In this document: positions 23,710-31,783 of the stretch, piece by piece | Layout of the letters: every line of letters starts with the position of its first letter | Numbering within the stretch: position 1 is the first letter of the stretch | NCBI GenBank assembly: GCA_964413635.1 | Contig: CAYPTH010000021.1 | Span: 1-33,214, forward strand | Source of the DNA: CAYFQV01 sp964413635 | GTDB taxonomy: Bacteria > Spirochaetota > Spirochaetia > DSM-27196 > PWMO01 | Length of the DNA stretch: 33,214 nt | Reading direction: 5' to 3' | The notes under the pieces: model-generated | What the model was told of the DNA's origin: nothing | Seen by the model: only the letters and a program-made list of their open reading frames with translations | The model's database searches: none | Program-made: the position numbers and the translations under genes

Positions 23710-25209
23710 TCATTCTCCGAACATCTCGCCGGGACTCCGACCGGCAGCCGCGAGCAGCTGGAAGTAATCCACGTGAAACTGCAGAGTCTGTTGGAAGGTC
23801 TGCGCCGCCCTGCGGTGCAGCTCAATGAGCTGCTGGAGGTAGGCGGTTTCCGTGCCGGCTCCCTTGTCCCATTCACGTTTTCGCAGCCGCAATTGGGCCT
23901 GGGCGTTCTCCTCTTGCAACTCGGCCTGTTCGATCCGCGCCCTATCGAGAACAACCCGGGCGCGGGTTTCTCGAATCATCCGCTCAATCTCCGCACGGCC
24001 ATCCGCGAGGTCCAACCTCGCGGCCCCCAGATCCAGGCGCTCCGTTTCAATGTCCGAGGAGATCCGACCGCCGTCGAAGACCGTCGTCTGCACACCCACG
24101 GAGAGAACGTTGTTGGGCTGGTCCTGGCGATACCAGTCCCGCTCGAGGAAGGGAAAACGCGGCCCGGCGAACTGCAGCTGCAGCTGGAGGCCAATGTCCG
24201 GCTTGAAGTAACTCCCCGCTTCCGCGAGACGGCGTTGGAGATTGGCCGCATCGACCTGGCTTTGCAAGAGGGCCAACTCGGTGCTGCTGCTCGTCGCCCG
24301 CTCCACCAACGCGTCGGCCGGGAGAATCTCCACCCTCGCCGACAGATCCTCCACCGCCCCGAAGTCGAGCGCCTCCACTCCGCTCATCTGCAGGCCGCTC
24401 GCCGCGGATAACTGCGCGAGGCTCTGATCGATCCGCGACTCCACCTCCGCAACAGCCAATCCGACTTCCGCCGCCCGCACCCGCGCCTCCAAGAGCTCCG
24501 CTTCAACAATTGCCCCGCTCTCGTAGCTCCTGCGGCTGATCTCCACCAGCTTCCGCGCCGCGTCCTCCTGTTGCTTCAGCTGGTCGTGCACCAGATTCAA
24601 GTAGTGCAGAGAGTAGTAGAGCGATGCTATCTGCGCCTCCAACTGCAGCGTGCTCCGCTCAACCGACAGGGATGCCGCGGTAACGCCCACCTCTGCAAGG
24701 CGTATTCCCGTGCTGATCTTGCCCCAGGTGTAGATCGGCTGCTCAATGGAAGCTTCGAACTGGTATTGGCTGTCCTCCTGGCCCTCGAAGAGCGTAATGG
24801 TCTCCGTGTCGCCGGTCGCGGGGAGCCCGGCCGCTTCGGCCAGCTCCTCGGTGGTCACCCGAACGGGATCGAGTGGATTAAAGAGATAGGCCAATCCGGC
24901 GCCAACCGACAGGGTCGGAAAGCGCTCCGCCTTTGCGCCCCGGAGCTGCTCTCGCGAGCGCTCGACCTCGAGCTTGGCACCGCGGTGCGCGGGGTTATCG
25001 GACAGGGCGGCTTCGCGCAAGGCCTGGTGATCGTAGGGCGGTTGGCCACCGGCGCCGGCGGATTCGCCTCCGCGGTCGCCGCCCACCGAAGCATCCTCAG
25101 CCGGCCCGTCGTCAGAGCCCGCCTCGGAGTGGCCCCGCGCCGATACCTCCGGCGCGGCGACTGCGAGACCGAGCAAGAGTGCCACCGTCAGAACCGCCGA
25201 GCGCGACAT
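23710..25209 (-). CDS. TolC family outer-membrane efflux protein
   Basis: From the ATG at 25209 the product has 499 residues with a signal peptide (MSRSAVLTVALLLGLAVAAP, cut near VSARG). An acidic/Gly linker follows, then the two outer-membrane-efflux repeats (about 75-280 and 290-490). Typical features are the long amphipathic helices: NPAHRGAKLEVERSREQLRGA, YQFEASIEQPIYTWGKIS, VQTTVFDGGRISSDIETERL and ETAYLQQLIELHRRAA (quoted in part). It forms the trimeric channel and tunnel of the RND pump encoded upstream. It is the last gene of the operon, 10 bases after the lipoprotein stop. Its ribosome site is weak (GGTGG), so translation may depend on coupling. The open frame runs upstream to 25314, but the signal peptide supports this start. 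Confidence 0.92.
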   Translation of the reverse strand: MSRSAVLTVALLLGLAVAAPEVSARGHSEAGSDDGPAEDASVGGDRGGESAGAGGQPPYDHQALREAALSDNPAHRGAKLEVERSREQLRGAKAERFPTLSVGAGLAYLFNPLDPVRVTTEELAEAAGLPATGDTETITLFEGQEDSQYQFEASIEQPIYTWGKISTGIRLAEVGVTAASLSVERSTLQLEAQIASLYYSLHYLNLVHDQLKQQEDAARKLVEISRRSYESGAIVEAELLEARVRAAEVGLAVAEVESRIDQSLAQLSAASGLQMSGVEALDFGAVEDLSARVEILPADALVERATSSSTELALLQSQVDAANLQRRLAEAGSYFKPDIGLQLQLQFAGPRFPFLERDWYRQDQPNNVLSVGVQTTVFDGGRISSDIETERLDLGAARLDLADGRAEIERMIRETRARVVLDRARIEQAELQEENAQAQLRLRKREWDKGAGTETAYLQQLIELHRRAAQTFQQTLQFHVDYFQLLAAAGRSPGEMFGE

Positions 25210-25219
25210 GCGCCACCGC

Positions 25220-26482
25220 TTAATCAAAGAGGACCTCCACGTAGTTCTGGGTACCGGAGATGAGCTCGATGGTGCCGCTCGGCACGTAGACGGTGTTCGC
25301 GCCTTCAATCGCAATTGTCGCGCTCGCCGTACTCTGCGTGCCGCTGTATCCCGTTTCCTTCCAGGTCACCCCGTCAATGCTGAAGGTGCCGTCTTCGGCG
25401 TCGGTGCCGACGCCGGAGCGCTCGGAGGTGGTACGGTATTCGGCGGTGTCGCCCGACGCCGGATCCGTGACCGTAAGCACCACCGTTTCGCCGTTGGTGG
25501 GGGTGTCGCCGGGGTCGCCAGTCTGGAGGGCGCCGTCACCATCGTCAAACCACACCTTCCCACTCACCGTCACGGTGAACTCCGTCGGCTTGATCCCGAT
25601 CGTGTCCATGGCCGTGGTCGTCTTCTCGAAGATCAACGGCGTCTGGTAGTAGACGTCGTCGCTGCCGTCGCCGTCCACGTCGACGCCGGCGGAGAGGTCG
25701 CTGTCGCCATCGGTGGCGACCTGGTAGCTGGTTCGGGAGAATAGCAGCCGCAGTTGAATGCGCTCATCCCCGGCGGCGCCTGGGTCCAGACTCTTGGGGA
25801 AGGTGAAGCTCGTCTCGTAGCCGCCGCCGTCCCCCGTGGAGACGCGGAAGACGCGCTCGCCGCCCCACTCCACGCTCGTCAGACCGCCGCCATCGTACTC
25901 CCAGCTCGCGGGCAGGTAGCCGGAAACGGTAACGTCACCCAGGCCGCCCCCGGAAAGGGCGTCCTCGACCGTGCCGCTGACCGTGGCGCGGGCGCGGGCG
26001 GCGTTCAGGAGACCGGCGACGTTGGTGGTGAACTCGCTAATGAGAACGGTGCTCTTCTTGGAGGCGCCATACTCACCGCTCGGGTCGTAAAAGATGAGGT
26101 AGACCTCCTCCCGGTCACCGGTGTCGCCGTAATCCGGGAAGAGCGTGTTCCACACGAAGTTGAGCGTGAAGGTTCCGTCTCCTGCCGAGGCCGTTGTATC
26201 GTAGAAGCGGGTTGGCTCGTCACCTTCCGCCGCACCGGTGAGGACGTCGTAGTCGTCGTCCCGGTCGGCCTCCTCCTGATAGAGGTAGACTTCAATGTTG
26301 CCAAGGGTTTCCGGGTCATCCTCGCCGTAGCTCTCCGCGTCATAGACCGTACCGGAGATGGTGCCCGTGAAGACCGAGGAGCACCCCGTAAGCGCAAGCG
26401 CGGCCAGTGCCGCGAGGCACAGCACAACGAAGCGCGCCGCGCGGCGGGTGAACGTGAACATCGACCTCTTCCTACTCTGCAT
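25220..26482 (-). CDS. Large lipoprotein with Cna-B/SdrD-like beta domains
   Basis: The 420-residue product starts at the ATG at 26482 behind GGAGGAACG. It has a basic N-terminus, a hydrophobic core and the lipobox LTGC (Cys34). The mature part is Gly/Thr/Asp/Ser-rich and acidic, with at least three beta-sandwich-type units that open in the same way: TISGTVYDAESYG, TVSGTVEDALSGG and TVSGKVWFDDGDG. These resemble the carboxypeptidase-regulatory or SdrD-B/Cna-B domains of surface proteins. Two Asp-rich loops (DVDGDGSDD and DDGDGALQTGDPGD) look like calcium-binding repeats. It has no obvious enzyme motif. It overlaps the end of the RND pump gene by 11 bases and is followed at once by tolC, so it is part of the efflux operon. 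It may be a surface or periplasmic accessory; its role is unknown. Confidence 0.82.
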   Translation of the reverse strand: MQSRKRSMFTFTRRAARFVVLCLAALAALALTGCSSVFTGTISGTVYDAESYGEDDPETLGNIEVYLYQEEADRDDDYDVLTGAAEGDEPTRFYDTTASAGDGTFTLNFVWNTLFPDYGDTGDREEVYLIFYDPSGEYGASKKSTVLISEFTTNVAGLLNAARARATVSGTVEDALSGGGLGDVTVSGYLPASWEYDGGGLTSVEWGGERVFRVSTGDGGGYETSFTFPKSLDPGAAGDERIQLRLLFSRTSYQVATDGDSDLSAGVDVDGDGSDDVYYQTPLIFEKTTTAMDTIGIKPTEFTVTVSGKVWFDDGDGALQTGDPGDTPTNGETVVLTVTDPASGDTAEYRTTSERSGVGTDAEDGTFSIDGVTWKETGYSGTQSTASATIAIEGANTVYVPSGTIELISGTQNYVEVLFD

Positions 26483-29400
26483 ATCGTTCCTCCAGGGCGG
26501 AAGACTCGTCGGCCACATCGGCAGAGCGCTCGTCCTCCGCTTCGTCGTCGCCGCGCCGTACGTCGCGGTTCTCTCGCCACTTCTCCACGTGATAGTAGAT
26601 CACCGGAATAATGAAGAGCGTAATGAAGCTGCTGGTAATAAGCCCGCCGAACACCGCGGTGCCGAGGGGCGAGTAGATCTCCGAGCCCTGCCCCGCGCGG
26701 AAGGCCAGAGGCGCAACGCCGAGAAGCGTCGTGAGGGTGGTCATGAGAATGGGACGAAGCCGCGTCGCAGCCCCCTCCACAACAGCCTCCTGCAGCTCGT
26801 AGCCGTAGCTCACCCGCAGGAGATTCGTATAGTCAATCAGAACAATTGCGTTATTCACGACAATGCCGACCAAGGCAATAATGCCGAGGAGGGTGACAAT
26901 GGAGAGGTTCGTCCCCGTAATGAGGAGCAAGAGCACCACGCCAATAAGGATGAAGGGCACCGCCCCCATGACCATGAAGGGCTGATCGAAGCGCTCGAAC
27001 TGTATAACCATGACCGCATACACCAGAAATATAGCGATGAAGATGGCCCCTGTGAGCGCGCCAAACGAGGACTGTAGCTCCGCGGCGGTGCCGCCGATCT
27101 GCCACTGAATTCCCGCCGGGAATCGCTGCTGCTCGAGAGCCGCGGTCATGCGCTCCTGAGTGGGCCGCAGATTGTCTGTGCGCATGAATCCATTCACTGA
27201 GATCTTGCGTACCCCGTCCTCCCGGTCGATCTCGGTAAGAGAGGGGAGCCTCCGCAGCTCGGCGACGCTGGCCAAAGAGACGAGCTCTCCGTTGCGACTC
27301 TTCAAGGAGATGCGGTTGAGAACGTCCTCGGAGATCGGCGCGTCCGCCACCGTCGATGTTAAGCGAATTGGGATCTCTTGACCGTCGTCGAGAAAGTTTC
27401 CGCTGTCGAGGCCGAAGAACACCCCCCGGAGTGCAACCGCAACCTCCTGGGTGGACAGCCCGGCGTTCGTCGCGGCAAGGTGGTCCACCTCGGCGGCGAG
27501 CTCCTGCTGCGACAGATCCAGGCCGATCTCCGCCTTCCGTACCGCCGGATCTTGCGCCAACAAATTTCGCACCACTTCTGCGCTGTCAATCAGGTCCCGA
27601 ATGTTCTGCCCCGTGAGGTCGATCGTGAAGCCCTGGCCCGCACCGGTCAGATCACCGCTCGATCGCGCCGTCGTCGCGTCCAGCCCGCCGTTCAGCACCG
27701 TGGCGTTGACGTCGGGGACGCGGGCGGAAATCTCATTGTTCAGAAGATCGATGACCTCGTAGACACTGCGATCTCGCTGTGCCGCCGGCACGAGACGGTA
27801 GCGGCCGAACACCTTGTTGTCCGCGCGGATGAGGGAAACCGCGCCGTCCTGACCCACGTGCATGAGGCCGGTGCGGATCTCAGGAACAAGCTCGCGAATG
27901 AGGCCGTCCACCTCATCCGCCAGGTCCCGGGTCTCCTCCACGGAGTAGCTCCCCGGACCTTCGAGATATACTTGCACCTCGTTCATGTCGCTCGACGGAA
28001 TGTACTCAAAGCCAATGCCGCTGAAGGCAGCCCCGGCGAAACCAAGGAGCACAATTGCGGTGGCAAGCACAAAGGGGGTGTGCCCGAGCGCCCAGCGCAC
28101 GCCACGGCGATAGCCCCCGGTGAGACCACCCACGCCCCGGTCCACTACCCGCGCCAAGCGCGCGGCGCCGCGCCCTGCCTGGCCTACTCCCGGCTTCAAC
28201 AGTTTCACCGAAAGGTAGGGCACCACAAAGATTGCGACAACGAGGGAAGCCAGCAGGGCAAAGACAATGGTAAAGGCCACCGGCTGCAGGATCTCGCCCG
28301 CCATGCCCTCCACAAAGAGGAGCGGCACAAAGACGCACAGAGACGTAGTCGTCGACGCCAATATGGCCCCGGCAACCTCCCCCGCGCCAATCCGTGCCGC
28401 GGCGACAAGCCCTTTCCCCTCGCTCCGGTGACGGTAGATGTTTTCCAGCACGACAATGGAGCTGTCCACCATCATGCCGATTCCCACGGTAAGTCCGCCC
28501 AAGGTCATGAGGTTGAGTGTCTGGTCGCCGAGATACATGGCAATGAAGGTCACCACAACAGAGAGTGGAATGGAGACCGCAATAATGATGGTGGTGCGCG
28601 CGTTAACCAAGAAGATGAAGAGGATAATGACGGCCAGTATGCCGCCGTAGAGGGCGCTGCTTTCGACGGCGCTCATGGAGGATTGGATATCCTCGCTGGT
28701 GTCGGCGAGGGTGGTGAACTGGACCTGACCGCCGGACTGCTCCTCCACCCGAGCGTAGATCGCCTCCGCTTCCTCGACCAGATCGATGACACTGGCGTTC
28801 CGCATCTTGACGATATTGACGGTGACGGCGTTTTGGCCGCCGGAGCGAAAGTAGAGATCGCGCTTCTCCGGCACCTTTGTCACCGTTGCCACATCTCGCA
28901 GGCGAATGTAGGTATCATCCTCGTAGGCGACGACGAGATTCTCGATCTCTTTTAGCGACTGGTAGCGCCCCTGCGTCCGGATGCTCAAGTCGTCGCCGCG
29001 GTACTGTACGCCGCCGGCGGGAATGGAGGAGTTGTTCCCCTGCACCACCCGATGGAGATCGATGAAGGAGACCCCGTAGTAGGTTAGCCGATCGACATCC
29101 ACGGCAATGCGCACCTCATTGGTGACGTCCCCGTTCAGGTTCACGTCGGCGGCACCGGGAATGCGAGAGAGCTGCGGAACCACACGCTCTTCGAGGTAGC
29201 GCGACAGGCGTGGAGTGTCCCAGGGGGAGCGAACCTCCACGGTATGCACCGAAATGCCACCGCTCGAAAGCCGAAAGAGTACGGGCGGCCCGTCAATGTC
29301 GTCGGGCAGCTCGGCGGAGATGTTGTCGAGCTCCTCGCGCACCTCGCTCACCTTCGCCTCGAAGTCGACATCGTAGGTAAACGTGACGGTCACCATGGAG

Positions 29401-29663
29401 GAGGTTTCCCGGGAATTGGACACGACGCCGGAGACGCCGGAGATGGCGGACACCGCATTCTCGATGGGGTCGGTGACCTCCCGTTCCACGTCCTCGGCAG
29501 CGGCGCCGCTATAGAAGGTGGCAATGATGATGGACGGTTGCGTCGTCTCCGGAAGCAGCTCCTGGGTGAGACTCGTCACCGCCAACACCCCGAAGGCCAC
29601 AATGACGACCAGGACGATGGTGATGATTGCCGGATGGTCAATGGCGAAGTCGGAGAGTTTCAC
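26472..29663 (-). CDS. RND family efflux pump, inner-membrane permease (HAE-1-like)
   Basis: The 1063-residue product has the full RND layout: first membrane segment (PAIITIVLVVIVAFGVLAVT), periplasmic porter domain, five segments near 340-490, second half with a segment near 545, another porter part, and the last group of segments near 880-1030. The central helix reads GIGMMVDSSIVVLENI with Asp400, and the helix of the second half reads ALVGIVVNNAIVLIDY. AcrB has two Asp and one Lys as its proton relay; here only one Asp and no Lys are present. That pattern is common in Gram-positive-type and environmental HAE homologues, so proton coupling should still work. It starts at GTG 29663, overlapping the fusion-protein stop (GTGA). 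It exports hydrophobic or amphiphilic compounds; the substrate is unknown. Confidence 0.94.
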   Translation of the reverse strand: MKLSDFAIDHPAIITIVLVVIVAFGVLAVTSLTQELLPETTQPSIIIATFYSGAAAEDVEREVTDPIENAVSAISGVSGVVSNSRETSSMVTVTFTYDVDFEAKVSEVREELDNISAELPDDIDGPPVLFRLSSGGISVHTVEVRSPWDTPRLSRYLEERVVPQLSRIPGAADVNLNGDVTNEVRIAVDVDRLTYYGVSFIDLHRVVQGNNSSIPAGGVQYRGDDLSIRTQGRYQSLKEIENLVVAYEDDTYIRLRDVATVTKVPEKRDLYFRSGGQNAVTVNIVKMRNASVIDLVEEAEAIYARVEEQSGGQVQFTTLADTSEDIQSSMSAVESSALYGGILAVIILFIFLVNARTTIIIAVSIPLSVVVTFIAMYLGDQTLNLMTLGGLTVGIGMMVDSSIVVLENIYRHRSEGKGLVAAARIGAGEVAGAILASTTTSLCVFVPLLFVEGMAGEILQPVAFTIVFALLASLVVAIFVVPYLSVKLLKPGVGQAGRGAARLARVVDRGVGGLTGGYRRGVRWALGHTPFVLATAIVLLGFAGAAFSGIGFEYIPSSDMNEVQVYLEGPGSYSVEETRDLADEVDGLIRELVPEIRTGLMHVGQDGAVSLIRADNKVFGRYRLVPAAQRDRSVYEVIDLLNNEISARVPDVNATVLNGGLDATTARSSGDLTGAGQGFTIDLTGQNIRDLIDSAEVVRNLLAQDPAVRKAEIGLDLSQQELAAEVDHLAATNAGLSTQEVAVALRGVFFGLDSGNFLDDGQEIPIRLTSTVADAPISEDVLNRISLKSRNGELVSLASVAELRRLPSLTEIDREDGVRKISVNGFMRTDNLRPTQERMTAALEQQRFPAGIQWQIGGTAAELQSSFGALTGAIFIAIFLVYAVMVIQFERFDQPFMVMGAVPFILIGVVLLLLITGTNLSIVTLLGIIALVGIVVNNAIVLIDYTNLLRVSYGYELQEAVVEGAATRLRPILMTTLTTLLGVAPLAFRAGQGSEIYSPLGTAVFGGLITSSFITLFIIPVIYYHVEKWRENRDVRRGDDEAEDERSADVADESSALEERYAE

Positions 29664-30294
29664 GACCGCCCCTCGCCGTCGAGTACCGTGACCTGTTGCC
29701 CTTCCGTGAGGAAGTTCTGTCCTTCAATGACGACTCGGCGCTCAGCCCACTCCTCGGAGACGACGAAGCGCTCTTCGCCGGCAAAGCCCAGCTCCACGCG
29801 CTCGGCGGCGACCGTGCCGTCGTCGCGGAGATACCACAGCTCGCCGTCGTCGGAGAGCGCCTCGAACGGCAGCGCGTACACCTCTTCCCGCCGGTCGAGA
29901 ACGAAGCTCAACTCAACGAACATCCCGGGGCGCAAGGTCGGCGCAGGCTCGGTCAGATCGACGACGACATCGAAATTGCGGCTCGATGGACTCACGTAGG
30001 GTGAAACCGTGCGGATGCGTCCCGTCACCCTCCGGTCCTTCAGGGATGGGAGGTCGACATCGACCTGAATCCTACCGGGCCGAGAGCTAAAGGCGAGAAA
30101 GTGCTGTTCCGGGATCTTGGCCTGTACCACCATGTCGGTGAGGTCGGCGACGGTCACCAGAGGCGTCTGGGTACCGACCACCGAGCCCGCGGCGGTGTGG
30201 CGCTGAATCACGGTACCGGTGACCGGCGCGGAAACGGAGGTATAGCGCATCTGCAAGCGCGCGAGCTCGAGTTGCACTTGGGCGGCGTCATACT
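29660..30294 (-). CDS. RND membrane fusion protein, C-terminal part (cut by assembly gap)
   Basis: This is the 3' part of the periplasmic adaptor gene. Reading away from the gap it carries QVQLELARLQMRYTSVSAP, then VTGTVIQRHTAAGSVVGTQT, the beta-barrel (PEQHFLAFSSRPGRIQVDVD) and the membrane-proximal domain (DRREEVYALPFEALSDDGE), ending VLDGEGRS. These are the second lipoyl half, barrel and C-terminal parts of HlyD/AcrA-type adaptors. It continues the N-terminal part at 30519-31070; joined at the shared MRYTSVS the protein would be about 374 residues, normal for the family. It links the RND pump to TolC. Its TGA overlaps the GTG of the pump gene. The break is most likely an assembly artefact rather than a mutation. 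Confidence 0.88.
30231..30294. repeat. First copy of the gap-flanking repeat
   Basis: These 64 bases match 30517-30580 with one difference (30239 G, 30525 C). Both stretches encode the same part of the membrane fusion protein (SQYDAAQVQLELARLQMR and following). They sit on the two sides of the N gap, which suggests that the contig ends overlap rather than being separated by missing sequence. Confidence 0.9.
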
Positions 30295-30394
30295 NNNNNN
30301 NNNNNNNNNNNNNNNNNNNNNNNNNNNNNNNNNNNNNNNNNNNNNNNNNNNNNNNNNNNNNNNNNNNNNNNNNNNNNNNNNNNNNNNNNNNNNN
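30295..30394. other. Assembly gap, 100 N
   Basis: Exactly 100 unknown bases, the usual placeholder for a gap of unknown size. It lies inside the membrane fusion protein gene. The same sequence occurs on both sides, so the true gap length may be zero or negative. Confidence 0.99.
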
Positions 30395-30606
30395 CTGCAA
30401 GCGCGCGAGCTCGAGTTGCACTTGGGCGGCGTCATACTGGGAGCGCGCCAGAACTACGATCAGGCGCGCTCCCAGTATGACGCCGCCCAAGTGCAACTCG
30501 AGCTCGCGCGCTTGCAGAAACGGACGTATAGCGCATCTGCAAGCGCGCGAGCTCGAGTTGCACTTGGGCGGCGTCATACTGGGAGCGCGCCTGATCGTAG
30601 TTCTGG
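30395..30606. repeat. Direct and inverted copies of one coding segment beside the gap
   Basis: The 55 bases at 30395-30449 are repeated exactly at 30537-30591. Between them, 30448-30517 is the exact reverse complement of 30537-30606 (70 bases), leaving a 19-base loop (30518-30536). All copies are the same piece of the fusion-protein coiled-coil region. A 70-base perfect inverted repeat at a contig end, destroying an otherwise intact gene, points to a fold-back or mis-joined read rather than natural DNA. Confidence 0.9.
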
Positions 30607-31070
30607 CGGCTCGTGGCATCACTGTCGTAGAGCTCCTTGGTCCGGTTGAAGGTGGATTCGGCGGCGGCAAAGTTGGCTTCCGCCCGGCGGAGATCGAGGC
30701 GATAGGACTCATCATCGATCTCGGCGATCTTCTGCCCTTGGGTCACCCGGTCCCCGAGGTCTACAAGGAGCTCTTCCAGCGTGCCCTGCACCTTCGGCGT
30801 CACCGTGATTACCTGGTCGGACTCTAGGTAGCCGCTCACCTCAAAGGTGCGTTCCAGGGTGCCGAAGGTGGGGGTGGTGACGCGGACCGGGGTGCGAGCC
30901 ACCTCTTGCGTCGCTTCGCCCGCCGGGCCGCCACCCCCGGCGGCGCCGCCGATCTGTGACAAAAGAATTGCGGCGCCGCCGCCAAGGGCAGCGAGAATGA
31001 GGATGGTCCACCGGAGCGCGGCGTGACGGCGGCGCGGCGTCCCTGGTGAGCGAGAGGCGCCGTCAGACAT
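30519..31070 (-). CDS. RND membrane fusion protein, N-terminal part (cut by assembly gap)
   Basis: The 5' part of the periplasmic adaptor gene, 184 codons that agree with the family. The frame stays open to 30432, but the last residues there come from the artefact repeat. It has an N-terminal membrane anchor (ALRWTILILAALGGGAAILL), a Gly-rich linker, the first lipoyl half (VTPKVQGTLEELLVDLGDRV, QGQKIAEIDDESY) and the coiled-coil hairpin (RRAEANFAAAESTFNRTKEL, SRQNYDQARSQYDAAQ), ending MRYTSV. It then continues in frame in the 29660-30294 piece. The ATG overlaps the end of the tetR gene by 8 bases, so the adaptor is translated from the same message as its regulator. Confidence 0.9.
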
Positions 31071-31689
31071 CTACCGTTTCTCCCCGGAGGAGCGCCGCGG
31101 CCTCTCTACGCGCTTCCGGTGTAAGAACGCCGAAGAGATGTGTGTTTATGGCGTGTCGGAGAAGGTCGTCCCGCGGCAGCAGCGCCGGTTCATCCCGGGA
31201 CACGCTGAGGTAGCCCTCAATCAGGAAGAGCAGGGTGTGACTCATGGTTTCCGCGTCCAGCTCAGGGTTGAGGGCACCGGCGGCGCGTCCCTCCTGCCAG
31301 AGACGCGTAAAGACGGCGCGCAAACGTTCTCGCAGCTGGGGGCGGACCTGCTGCGCAATGGAGGGCTCATCCACTCCGACCATCTGAAACTGCCCCGGCT
31401 TGCGACGCCGCGCCCGTTCCGCGCCGACTTCCACAATCCCATGCACCTTCTGGGCAAAGGAAAGATCCTCCCCATCGAGAACCTCGTTGAATTGACCGAA
31501 GAGCGAGTCGAGGTTGCGCTGCACTACGGCCACCACCAAGGCGCGCTTGCTGCCGAAGTGGTTGTAGATGGTCTTCACGCTCACCCCAATGAACTCGGCA
31601 ATCTCTTCGATCCGCCCAGGCCGGTAGCCGCGGGTGGCAATCAGCTCCGTCGCCCCATCGAGAATTCGCTCGTGCGTGTCGTCTCTCAT
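31063..31689 (-). CDS. TetR family regulator of the efflux operon
   Basis: The 208-residue product has the N-terminal DNA-binding part THERILDGATELIATRGYRP, then the helix-turn-helix IEEIAEFIGVSVKTIYNHFG with SKRAL after it. The C-terminal helical domain (LPRDDLLRHAINTHLFGV near the end) would bind an inducer. It is the first gene of the RND efflux operon, a common arrangement for local repressors that release when the pump substrate is present. A 20-base inverted repeat (ATTACAA-6-TTGTAAT) just upstream of the ATG overlaps the predicted promoter and is the likely operator. There is no Shine-Dalgarno before the ATG at 31689, and the predicted transcription start coincides with it, so the message may be leaderless. 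Confidence 0.93.
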   Translation of the reverse strand: MRDDTHERILDGATELIATRGYRPGRIEEIAEFIGVSVKTIYNHFGSKRALVVAVVQRNLDSLFGQFNEVLDGEDLSFAQKVHGIVEVGAERARRRKPGQFQMVGVDEPSIAQQVRPQLRERLRAVFTRLWQEGRAAGALNPELDAETMSHTLLFLIEGYLSVSRDEPALLPRDDLLRHAINTHLFGVLTPEARREAAALLRGETVDV

Positions 31690-31695
31690 ACCGCG

Positions 31696-31724
31696 ATTAC
31701 AACATCCTTTGTAATTCTTGTAAG
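31696..31724 (-). promoter_or_regulatory. Promoter and TetR operator of the efflux operon
   Basis: ATTACAA (31696-31702), six bases, then TTGTAAT (31709-31715) form a perfect inverted repeat. On the reverse strand CTTACA (31724-31719, 4 of 6 to -35), a 17-base spacer and TGTAAT (31701-31696, 5 of 6 to -10) make a promoter. The operator covers the spacer and the -10. Only six bases (CGCGGT) separate the -10 from the ATG, so transcription should start at or next to the start codon. A third half-site-like TTGTAA is at 31718-31723. Confidence 0.6.
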
Positions 31725-31783
31725 TAGGAAGATAGCGCGCGCCGGCTCCGGGGGCAAGACGCGGAACGAGATTCGGGAGTACG

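Noticed and set aside
23677..24411. 244-codon forward frame after the HisKA_2 kinase
   Set aside because: It is antisense to the tolC-like gene and has no independent support.
27378..28955. 525-codon open frame on the forward strand
   Set aside because: It is fully antisense to the RND pump gene, whose reverse-strand translation is strongly conserved. The forward product has no recognisable domain.
30395..30606. CRISPR array or mobile-element ends
   Set aside because: The copies are the coding sequence of the adaptor itself, in mixed orientation and without regular spacers or a transposase.
30101..30649. Forward frame running through the N gap
   Set aside because: Its continuity depends on unknown bases, and its sequence is the antisense of the adaptor gene and its artefact repeats.
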